Below, in pieces: positions 26,921 through 34,265 of a stretch of DNA of 56,899 bases (positions within the stretch are counted from its first letter, which is position 1; every line of letters begins with the position of its first letter). The notes under the pieces were generated by a model. It was not told the origin of the DNA. It did not search any database and saw only the letters and a program-made list of their open reading frames with translations. The translations under genes and the position numbers were made by a program. Where the stretch lies: positions 1 through 56,899 of the forward strand of contig DKVO01000029.1 in assembly GCA_002491245.1 (NCBI GenBank), read 5' to 3'. The stretch is from Porphyromonadaceae bacterium UBA7176. GTDB taxonomy: Bacteria; Bacteroidota; Bacteroidia; Bacteroidales; Muribaculaceae.

Positions 26921-28207
26921 TTAGATTGTCCAACCGGCCCTCATTGGCTGGTCTATCAAAGCATTGGCAGCGTTATCGCCGATAAATGTCTGCGTCGTGG
27001 GGTCGAAGTTGAGTTCGTTGCGGCCAAGACGCAAAGCTATTGCCCCAAGATTTACAAGCGTACAACTATTGTGTCCGTTGAGCTCATTGAGGGCGAATTT
27101 TTGACGGGTGTTGATGCAGTCGATGAAATTGGTGCGCTGTGGTTCGGGGTCGGGAAGTTCTGCGATTTTGTTCATCACATTGGGTATCGTGCACTCAAAG
27201 CCTTGATATACTTTTCCACCGGGGCCTTCGATATAAGGCACCTTGCCTTTCGACTCGAAGCCTTCGCCTTCGAGCACGATACGGCATCCGTCAGCATAGG
27301 TGTAGACAATCTTGCGCCAGATACCGACAGCATCGGGGTGCTGCTGTGGTGCGTCTACTTCGATTTTGACAGGCAACTCCTTGTCTTTGCCAAGTATGTA
27401 CTGCACAGGATCGAGGTAGTGCTGGCCCATATCGGTGAGACCTCCGCCGTCGTAGTCCCAGTAGCCGCGGAACGTCTGGTGCACGCGGTGTGGGTGATAA
27501 GGTTTGTAAGGGGCCGGACCGAGCCACATGTCGTAGTCGAGTTCGGAAGGAACTGCCTGCGGTGCGAGATTTTCTTTGCCTACCCAGAAAAATTTCCATG
27601 CGAAACCCGTCGCACCCGACACGGTAACTGTCAACGGCCATCCCAGCATTCCACTCGCAACAAGTTTCTTGAGGGGTTTAACATCTGTGCCGAGACCGTA
27701 GAATGTGTCCGTGAAGCGGAACCATGTATTGAGCCGGAAAATACGTTTGTAACGTTCGATTGCCTCTATCACGCGTTTGCCTTCGCCTATGGTGCGTGTC
27801 ATAGGCTTCTCGCACCATATGTCTTTACCGGCTTTGGCTGCCTCGATCGACATCAGGGCATGCCAATGGGGTGGGGTGGCGATATGCACCACATCGACAT
27901 TCGGGTCTTTGATGAGGTCAAGGAAATTGGAGTATTTAGCCACGTCTTCACCGAAGCGCTCCTTGGCCATGCCTGCGGCTTGGTTGAGGTGGTTGCTGTC
28001 TACATCGCAGAGGGCTACCAGACGGCAAGTCTTGTCGCTGTTGAAGTGATACGACGAACGGCCGATACCGCCGGTGCCGATAATACCTTTGGTCAATTGG
28101 TCGCTTGGGGCTATATGTCCGTTACCCCCAAGCACATGACGCGGGATAATTGTGAACAGACCCGCGGCGCCGAGGGTCTTGAAGAAAGTGCGCCTGCTTT
28201 GTTGCAT
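26921..28207 (-). CDS. Tat-exported Gfo/Idh/MocA family oxidoreductase
   Basis: 428 residues. It begins QQSRRTFFKTLGAAGLF, a twin-arginine signal, so the folded enzyme with bound NAD(P) is probably exported. The Rossmann motif GIIGTGGIGRS is at 41-51, and the catalytic-Lys motif EKP at 133-135 (Lys134). The C-terminal half is the usual Gfo/Idh/MocA alpha/beta domain, with YWDYDGGGLTDMGQHYLDP, where Asp and His residues lie near the substrate. Periplasmic members of this family can oxidise a sugar hydroxyl (often C3) so that a DUF1080 partner can cleave the glycoside; the next gene is such a partner. First gene of the four-gene operon. No clear -7 box lies in the 59-base gap upstream, so transcription may continue from the OstA-like gene. 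Confidence 0.9.
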   Translation of the reverse strand: MQQSRRTFFKTLGAAGLFTIIPRHVLGGNGHIAPSDQLTKGIIGTGGIGRSSYHFNSDKTCRLVALCDVDSNHLNQAAGMAKERFGEDVAKYSNFLDLIKDPNVDVVHIATPPHWHALMSIEAAKAGKDIWCEKPMTRTIGEGKRVIEAIERYKRIFRLNTWFRFTDTFYGLGTDVKPLKKLVASGMLGWPLTVTVSGATGFAWKFFWVGKENLAPQAVPSELDYDMWLGPAPYKPYHPHRVHQTFRGYWDYDGGGLTDMGQHYLDPVQYILGKDKELPVKIEVDAPQQHPDAVGIWRKIVYTYADGCRIVLEGEGFESKGKVPYIEGPGGKVYQGFECTIPNVMNKIAELPDPEPQRTNFIDCINTRQKFALNELNGHNSCTLVNLGAIALRLGRNELNFDPTTQTFIGDNAANALIDQPMRAGWTI

Positions 28208-28266
28208 AGTATTATATTTGAGGTTAAGGTTGTTCAGATAGGATATGGTAGGTTTTTGCAGTTGTT

Positions 28267-29982
28267 TTATAGTGCTCCGGTTTCGTCTGCCGGTAGTTTT
28301 TGAAGAGTGAGGCCCGGAGAGTCTGGTGTGGGTGGATCCTGTTCGGTCCTGAATATATCATCTTTATCAATCGGGCGCCGGTGTTCGAACCATTCGAACT
28401 TGGGCAGGAAATAGATACTCCTTCGTGCTAAGAACAGTGGCGTTACCGTGCCTGTTGTCGCCGGCCACATTTTGATATGTTCTGTTACCCGGCCTTTGAA
28501 CAATGCCGTCAGGAAACTGCTCTCGGCGTTTACTATTTTGTTGATTGTCGAGTCGTTTTCTTCCGGGTACATTATTATTTCGACGTTGCCGTTGATGTCG
28601 AGCTGGCGCATTTGGCCGCCTTCGAAGTGCGCTACCATTTCCTTGCCGCTCAACTGCTGGTAGTGGTCGCCCTCGATGTGTTGGGCGGCGAAAGCCTGGT
28701 CGGGGAGGGTTGCTCGTTCTATGGTGCTGTCGTTGAGGAGCATCTCTATCACGTTGCCGAAAATCTGCTGCTCTTCGTTCCACACAACCGGGTTGATGAA
28801 CATCCGCAGTGTGGAGTCACGTTCGGTAAAGCGCAGGGAGTCACACACGCCCTGGAGGTCGGTGCGGTAGAAGCGCACCGCCGGATGGACTACGGCGACA
28901 TGGGTGGTGTCGATTATTATCGACTCCGGTGTGCCGGCCACTGTGTCGGCTGCCACAAGCGTGGTATCGTAGAGGGCTGAGGTCCGGATATACTTGCCGT
29001 GGAGATAAAGGGTGTCGGTACCGTTGAAGTGTTTCAACAGAGCCTTGCCGGTAACGAAAGAAGTGTCGGCAAGTTCGTTGTAGAAGCCATACTCGCCGCA
29101 CACTTCTGCGTCGTGGACGCTGTCGGTCAGCACCATTCCTCCCCAGGCCTGGCCGTAGCCTGCTGTGCGGTCGTAGTATATGGTGTCGGCTGTGAGGGTA
29201 TGGTGTTGGGCGGTGACAATCGTCGAGCGGTCGTAGAGTGTGGTGCGGTTGCTGTCGGTGTCGTATACTCCGAGTGTTGTGTATATGGTGCCTCGACGGT
29301 TGATTACCTCGCTTGGAGAGAATAGACGGGCAACATGGGTCTGCGTGTTGTAGTAGAGGGTGTCGGAGTATATGTCGAGGGTATCGCTCTGATTGCGCGA
29401 ATTGAGGTGGACTCCGGTGTAGAAATTAGCTTCTTTTGTCGACAGGATATACTCGCCGTAGAGCGACGAGAGTGTGTTCGACGGGTCTGTCAAGGTTCCT
29501 CCGGTTTCATAATAACCAAGGTCGATGCCAAGGTCGTAGATGAAGATGTCGGTCTGTAGCTCCACATCGCGGTTGATGAGCCTCACCTTTTTGCCTTGGT
29601 CGGCATAGAGGGTCGCTATTTCGGTGTCGCCGTCGTAGTCAAGTTCGTCTGCATAGACAAAGAGGGTGTCGCCCTGCTCCATGCTCACGTTGCCGAAGGC
29701 CTGCAGCGACTCCGAGTTGTCGAAGAAGTGGGCGCTGTCGCATTTCATTATCATCGGCCCTTTGGTAAACACAACGCTACCGACGACCGTCATGAACGAG
29801 TCGTCGGTTTCCTTGTGCAGTCTGTCGGCTTTCTCGAGAAACACTCTGTCGCCGGTCGTGCGGTCGGCCAATGGTATCTGAGGCCGTATCAGCGGCGGCT
29901 CGGGCCGGCTGTGTGGCGCTACGGCCAGCAGCACAGGCAATGCGAGCAGCACGAATGCGATGAAGAAAGTGTTACGGCTCAA
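28267..29982 (-). CDS. OstA/LptA-like envelope protein
   Basis: 571 residues with an N-terminal hydrophobic segment. The first third has the OstA/LptA beta-jellyroll repeats: VFLEKADRLHKETDDSFMTV, VGSVVFTKGPMIMKCDSAHF, NSESLQAFGNVSMEQGDTLF and VYADELDYDGDTEIATLY. In Bacteroidota this larger OstA-like protein is thought to help lipopolysaccharide transport to the outer membrane. Later repeats continue the pattern to about residue 500. It follows a PpiC chaperone by 56 bases on the same strand, which fits a shared envelope-assembly role. No truncation is seen. Confidence 0.85.
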   Translation of the reverse strand: MSRNTFFIAFVLLALPVLLAVAPHSRPEPPLIRPQIPLADRTTGDRVFLEKADRLHKETDDSFMTVVGSVVFTKGPMIMKCDSAHFFDNSESLQAFGNVSMEQGDTLFVYADELDYDGDTEIATLYADQGKKVRLINRDVELQTDIFIYDLGIDLGYYETGGTLTDPSNTLSSLYGEYILSTKEANFYTGVHLNSRNQSDTLDIYSDTLYYNTQTHVARLFSPSEVINRRGTIYTTLGVYDTDSNRTTLYDRSTIVTAQHHTLTADTIYYDRTAGYGQAWGGMVLTDSVHDAEVCGEYGFYNELADTSFVTGKALLKHFNGTDTLYLHGKYIRTSALYDTTLVAADTVAGTPESIIIDTTHVAVVHPAVRFYRTDLQGVCDSLRFTERDSTLRMFINPVVWNEEQQIFGNVIEMLLNDSTIERATLPDQAFAAQHIEGDHYQQLSGKEMVAHFEGGQMRQLDINGNVEIIMYPEENDSTINKIVNAESSFLTALFKGRVTEHIKMWPATTGTVTPLFLARRSIYFLPKFEWFEHRRPIDKDDIFRTEQDPPTPDSPGLTLQKLPADETGAL

Positions 29983-30038
29983 TTTTTTTAACTGTTTGAT
30001 AGCGGTTTATGTTTCCTGCAGACCTGGAGGAGGGTATG

Positions 30039-31400
30039 TCAATTCTTGATCCACCCTTTGTGTTGGAATTCGCAACCTCTCCAGCCTTCTTCTATGCGCA
30101 CGTATGTGTTTTTGATCTTATTGGCGAGCCATTCGTCTATAATCTCCTGGCTGCGTGCGTTTTCATACATAGTCTTGATCGTCTGGTAGTCGTCGGCGAG
30201 GTTGGCCTGGTGTGCGTCAAGGCGCGACGTGAGTCTTACCATCGCCACAACTTCACGGTCGCTCTTGGAGTTGCGCATGATGAACGGCTCGGATATTTCG
30301 CCGGGTTGCATTCCGGCAACGGCTTTGGCAATTTCCTGAGGAAGTTCCGACATCTCGAAGCGTGTGGTACCGTTGGCGCTGTTGACCATCACACCGTTGC
30401 TCATGCGTGTGTCTTTGTCCTGCGACACGAATTTGACAGCGTCGTCGAACGACAGCGTTTTTTTGTCGACTATATCGGTGCGCACTGAGTCGAGTCGGGC
30501 GAGAGCCTCTTCCTTGTCTTTGTCTGCAACCTTGGGGCGCAGGAGGATGTGACGGGTGTTGATGCGGTCGCCACGCTTCTCGATAAGCTGGATTATGTGG
30601 AAACCATATTCGGTCTCTACGATTTTCGACACTTTCTTGGGATCGTTGAGGTTGAAAGCCACAGCGGCATATTCAGGCACAAGCTGTCCGCGGCCCATGA
30701 AGCCGATTTCGCCGCCTCGCACGCCTTCCGGGGCTTCTGAATAGAGGATGGCCAAAGTCGAAAACTCGCTCTCTCCCTTGTTGATACGGTCGGCATATTC
30801 GCGTAGACGGGCTTTTACGTCGTCAATCTCCTGCCGTGGGATTACCGGGTTGAGTGTGATGAGCTGTACCTCTACCTGAAGGGGGACGAAAGGTATGCTG
30901 TCCGACGGAAGCTTGGAGAAGTATCGACGCACATCGCCGGGTGTCACCTTCAGGTTTTTGGTCAGGCTCGAGCGAACCTGCTCCACTCGCGAGCGGTTGC
31001 GCATGTTGGTCGCATAATATTCACGGATGTCGGGGAAAGATTTACGGAAATATTGCTCCACTTTCTCTCGGCTGCCAAGATTAGTGATGAGGAAGTTCAT
31101 CTGGGCGTCGACCTGCATCTGCACCATCGATTCCTGCACTTCTATCGTGTCGATATCGGCCTGATGGAGGAATAGACGCTCCACAGCGATTTGTTCGGGT
31201 ATGTAGCAGTAAGGGTCGCCGGGGATAGGCATCCGGTCATTTTGCAGGTCCATGTAAGCCTGCTCGATTTCTGATTTGTATATAGGCTCGTCGCCAATCA
31301 TCCATGCGACTTCATCGATAACGTTGTCGCCGGATTGGGCGAAAAGGGATGCGGCGGCGCACAACAGGGCAAGGCCGCAAAGTAGAAATTTCTTGTTCAT
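30039..31400 (-). CDS. PpiC/SurA-type periplasmic peptidylprolyl isomerase
   Basis: 453 residues from ATG 31400, which gives the signal peptide MNKKFLLCGLALLCAAASLFA; the longer in-frame ATG at 31430 overlaps the -7 box. A SurA-type N-terminal helical region is followed by a parvulin domain (about 175-275, with FSTLAILYSEAPEGVRGGEIGF, MGRGQLVPEYAAVAF and TEYGFHIIQLIEKRGD) and a second, more degenerate one (about 280-395, beginning NTRHILLRPK). It is predicted to chaperone outer-membrane proteins in the periplasm. First gene of the pair with the OstA-like gene, and divergent from the S9 peptidase. Confidence 0.9.
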   Translation of the reverse strand: MNKKFLLCGLALLCAAASLFAQSGDNVIDEVAWMIGDEPIYKSEIEQAYMDLQNDRMPIPGDPYCYIPEQIAVERLFLHQADIDTIEVQESMVQMQVDAQMNFLITNLGSREKVEQYFRKSFPDIREYYATNMRNRSRVEQVRSSLTKNLKVTPGDVRRYFSKLPSDSIPFVPLQVEVQLITLNPVIPRQEIDDVKARLREYADRINKGESEFSTLAILYSEAPEGVRGGEIGFMGRGQLVPEYAAVAFNLNDPKKVSKIVETEYGFHIIQLIEKRGDRINTRHILLRPKVADKDKEEALARLDSVRTDIVDKKTLSFDDAVKFVSQDKDTRMSNGVMVNSANGTTRFEMSELPQEIAKAVAGMQPGEISEPFIMRNSKSDREVVAMVRLTSRLDAHQANLADDYQTIKTMYENARSQEIIDEWLANKIKNTYVRIEEGWRGCEFQHKGWIKN

Positions 31401-31427
31401 TTGGAAGCACTTCAATGTATGCAAGTG

Positions 31428-31435
31428 CAAAGTTA
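31428..31435 (-). promoter_or_regulatory. -7 element of the PpiC/OstA-like operon
   Basis: On the minus strand the sequence reads TAACTTTG (31435-31428), a perfect -7 element, with expected start near 31423 and the ATG at 31400. A clear -33 element was not seen at normal spacing. Confidence 0.5.
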
Positions 31436-31497
31436 AGCCATTTTTGCGACTTTAGCCACTCTTTAATAATTTTTACGACATTAAAAATGTAATAAAA

Positions 31498-31528
31498 GTT
31501 CGATATACGTTAAAATTGAGTAATTTTG
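31498..31528 (+). promoter_or_regulatory. Probable promoter of the S9 peptidase gene
   Basis: TAATTTTG (31521-31528) is a perfect -7 element; GTTCG at 31498-31502 is a weak -33 match about 18 bases upstream. The leader to the ATG at 31561 would be about 28 bases. Confidence 0.5.
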
Positions 31529-31560
31529 TGCACGGAAAGAAATAAAAAACTTACATAATT

Positions 31561-33627
31561 ATGCAAAAACTTGCAATGACAGCGAGTGCACTGTTGCTTG
31601 CGGCCGGTGTCTCGGCCGCAGATAGATTTGTGAGCCCCTATGGCAATTTCAGCATCGACGCCCTTGAGGCGCTTGGCCGTGTGAGCGACCCGGCTCTGTC
31701 GCCCGACGGTAAATCAGTCCTTTTCGGCATCGCTTATGAAGACCTTGCCGATAACAGCTCCAATAACGACCTTTACACTTTATCGCTCAACGTGAAGAAT
31801 GCCGTGCCGGTACGTATTACCGACACCTCGAAAAGTGAGAGCGGAGCAGTGTGGATAGACGGAGGCAAGCGCATAGCCTTCATGTATCCCGATGCCGACG
31901 GGAAACCGCAGATGTGGACTATGGCCGCCAATGGTTCCGACCGTGTGCAGGCTACCGACCATGAGGGTGGTATCGCCGGATTTCTCCTTTCTCCCGACCA
32001 GACAAAAGTCGTTGTTATAGGCAGCGTCAAATATGCACGTAAGGCCGATGATATATATCCTGACCTCCCCAAAGCCACAGGACGGGTGATCGACGACCTG
32101 ATGTACAAACACTGGGACGAGTGGGTTACTGAAATACCCCATCCTTTCGTCGGCGATTTCAAAGACGGTAAGGTGTCGGGGCTGAAAGACATCATGGCCG
32201 ACGAGCCGTTCGAAGCTCCGATGAAACCATTCGGCGGAGTGGAGTCGTTTGCATGGCACCCCGGAAGCGAGATGCTTGTCTATGTATCGCGCAAGAAAAC
32301 CGGTCTCGACTACGCCCTGTCGACAAACTCCGACCTCTATCTCTATCATCTCGCGAGCGGCGAGACCAAAAACCTCACCGAAGGCATGATGGGCTATGAC
32401 ACCATGCCTGCCTTCTCGCCCGACGGTAAGTACCTCGCATGGCTCAGCATGGAGCACGATGGCTACGAGAGCGACAAAAACCGTCTCTTTATCCTCAATT
32501 GCTTCACCGCCGAGAAACGCGACCTCACTACCGACTGGGACTATACCATCGACGAGTTCGCATGGGCTCCCGAAAGTTCGGAGATATTCTTCATCGCGCC
32601 CAAGGACGGCGTGACTCCGGTGTTCCGTATCGGTGTCGAAAATGCGAAGGTAGAGCAGCTTACCTCCGAGCAAGCCGACTACACCTCGCTTCAGCCTATG
32701 GGTAAGGGTCGTGTCGTGACCATGAACCATTCAATGCTGCGACCCAACGAGCTTATGCTTGTGGCTGCCGGCAAGAAAAAGAACGAGGAAACTCGCCTCA
32801 CTAAAGTCAACGATTACATATTCGAGCAGCTCGACATGCCTACGATCGAACGCCGCATGGTGCCCACCACCGATGGTAAGGAGATGCTCGTCTGGGTTGT
32901 CAAGCCGCCGAAATTCGATGCCTCGGCCAAATATCCGGCCCTGCTTTATTGCCAGGGTGGTCCGCAGTCGGCTGTAAGTCAGTTCTGGAGCTATCGTTGG
33001 AATCTTGCCCTCATGGCAGCGAACGGATATGTCGTGATCGCTCCCAACCGTCGTGGCCTTCCCGGCTTCGGTACGGAGTGGAACGCTCAGATATCCAAGG
33101 ACTATCCCGGTCAGAACATGCGCGACTACCTCGCTGCTGTCGATAATGTGAAAGCCGAGCCGTGGGTCGACGAAAAACGTATCGGTGCAACCGGCGCAAG
33201 CTACGGCGGTTTCTCGATCTACTTCCTTGCCGGACACCATGAGGGCCGTTTCGCCGCATTCCTGGCCCATGCCGGCATCTTCAATATGGAGCAGCAATAT
33301 CTCGAGACAGAAGAGATGTGGTTTGCCAACTGGGACATGGGTGGAGCTTTCTGGGAGAAAGACAATGCTGCTGCCCAGCGCACTTTCGCCAACTCGCCCC
33401 ACCGTTTTGTCGACCGTTGGGACACGCCTATCATGGTGTCGCACGGCGAGTACGACTACCGTATCCTTGCCAGTCAGGGTATGGCGGCCTTCAACGCTGC
33501 TAAACTCCGCGGTATACCTGCCGAAATGGTGATATACCCCGACGAAAACCACTGGATCCTAAAACCGCAGAACGCCGTGCTCTGGCAGCGCCTCTTCTTC
33601 CGCTGGTTTGACAAATGGCTTAAATAA
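31561..33627 (+). CDS. Exported S9 family prolyl-oligopeptidase-type peptidase (DPP-like)
   Basis: 688 residues with signal peptide MQKLAMTASALLLAAGVSAA. An N-terminal beta-propeller (about 30-420; repeats like SPDGKSVLFG and FSPDGKYLAWLS) precedes an alpha/beta-hydrolase domain with the nucleophile in GASYGG (Ser547), likely Asp632 in HGEYDYR and His664 in DENHW. It is similar in build to the periplasmic DPP5 of Porphyromonas, which removes dipeptides from oligopeptide N-termini. It probably supplies amino acids from peptides in the periplasm (inference). A strong terminator follows. Confidence 0.93.
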   Translation: MQKLAMTASALLLAAGVSAADRFVSPYGNFSIDALEALGRVSDPALSPDGKSVLFGIAYEDLADNSSNNDLYTLSLNVKNAVPVRITDTSKSESGAVWIDGGKRIAFMYPDADGKPQMWTMAANGSDRVQATDHEGGIAGFLLSPDQTKVVVIGSVKYARKADDIYPDLPKATGRVIDDLMYKHWDEWVTEIPHPFVGDFKDGKVSGLKDIMADEPFEAPMKPFGGVESFAWHPGSEMLVYVSRKKTGLDYALSTNSDLYLYHLASGETKNLTEGMMGYDTMPAFSPDGKYLAWLSMEHDGYESDKNRLFILNCFTAEKRDLTTDWDYTIDEFAWAPESSEIFFIAPKDGVTPVFRIGVENAKVEQLTSEQADYTSLQPMGKGRVVTMNHSMLRPNELMLVAAGKKKNEETRLTKVNDYIFEQLDMPTIERRMVPTTDGKEMLVWVVKPPKFDASAKYPALLYCQGGPQSAVSQFWSYRWNLALMAANGYVVIAPNRRGLPGFGTEWNAQISKDYPGQNMRDYLAAVDNVKAEPWVDEKRIGATGASYGGFSIYFLAGHHEGRFAAFLAHAGIFNMEQQYLETEEMWFANWDMGGAFWEKDNAAAQRTFANSPHRFVDRWDTPIMVSHGEYDYRILASQGMAAFNAAKLRGIPAEMVIYPDENHWILKPQNAVLWQRLFFRWFDKWLK

Positions 33628-33634
33628 TTTTATC

Positions 33635-33663
33635 AGGTGTGCCAAATATTTTTTGGCACACCT
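33635..33663 (+). terminator. 12-base stem terminator after the S9 peptidase
   Basis: AGGTGTGCCAAA (33635-33646) and TTTGGCACACCT (33652-33663) pair perfectly around a 5-base loop, 8 bases after the S9 stop. Its right arm ends 11 bases before the next ATG (33675). The arms resemble the repeat at 19057-19085. Confidence 0.7.
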
Positions 33664-33674
33664 CAAAATTTTCA

Positions 33675-34205
33675 ATGAGCAAGGCTGCGCTTAAAAAAGA
33701 ATTGAAGACTTTCACCTTGGAGCAACTTTCCGAGGTGATACTCAGTGTTTACGATTCGTCGAAAGAGGCCAAGGCATATCTCGAATTCTTTCTCAATCCC
33801 GACCCGGCGGCATTTGTCGACAGGCAACTGGAGGCCATGCAGAAAGAACTGCGCCGTGTGCGCCGCAGGGGTGTGTCGAAAGGCCGTATAAGCGTGGTGA
33901 AACAGATGATAAAGCAAGGCGTGGCATATGGGTTGGAGCCCGAGTATGTCGATCGCCTCTATATCGGCGCCATATCTCTGCTTGTGGCAACCGAGCGTTA
34001 TCTTTACTATCCGACGACACTTTTCAACGGCACATACAAACTGGTGGCTGATTATGTGGCTTGGGCGGAGGCTAACGGAATGCTCGGCGAAGTCCTCACG
34101 AAACTCACATCCCTTGTAGACGACAAGGAGGCCGGTACTGAGATATTCCGCCGCAACATAGGTTGGTCGTTAGATGGTGCCTTGCAGAAATTAAACAAAA
34201 AGTAG
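33675..34205 (+). CDS. DUF6155-like cytosolic protein
   Basis: 176 residues from ATG 33675; the reading from 33639 would start inside the upstream hairpin. It begins SKAALKKELKTFTLEQLSEV, a charged helix, and continues as an all-helical, Arg/Lys-rich protein (KELRRVRRRGVSKGRISVV). The pattern resembles the DUF6155 family as I recall it; no catalytic motif is visible and function is unknown. It sits between the S9 terminator and feoAB, 60 bases before the latter, same strand. The absence of a signal sequence suggests a cytosolic protein. Confidence 0.6.
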   Translation: MSKAALKKELKTFTLEQLSEVILSVYDSSKEAKAYLEFFLNPDPAAFVDRQLEAMQKELRRVRRRGVSKGRISVVKQMIKQGVAYGLEPEYVDRLYIGAISLLVATERYLYYPTTLFNGTYKLVADYVAWAEANGMLGEVLTKLTSLVDDKEAGTEIFRRNIGWSLDGALQKLNKK

Positions 34206-34227
34206 CTTATATACCTACAAAAAGGTA

Positions 34228-34258
34228 TTGCCCGATTGGCGGCAAATCGAGAATTTTG
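34228..34258 (+). promoter_or_regulatory. Promoter of feoAB, giving a near-leaderless transcript
   Basis: TTG (34228-34230) and GAATTTTG (34251-34258, one mismatch to TAnnTTTG) are spaced 20 bases. The start of transcription would fall within about 4 bases of the ATG at 34266, leaving no room for a ribosome-binding site. Confidence 0.5.
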
Positions 34259-34265
34259 CGCTGTA

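Noticed and set aside
26876..28303. A 475-codon open frame antisense to the oxidoreductase
   Set aside because: The minus-strand frame has clear Tat, Rossmann and EKP motifs; the plus-strand frame shows none.
28370..28400. A stretch resembling a tRNA T-loop (GTTCGAACC)
   Set aside because: It lies inside the OstA-like coding frame and no acceptor, D or anticodon arms can be folded around it.
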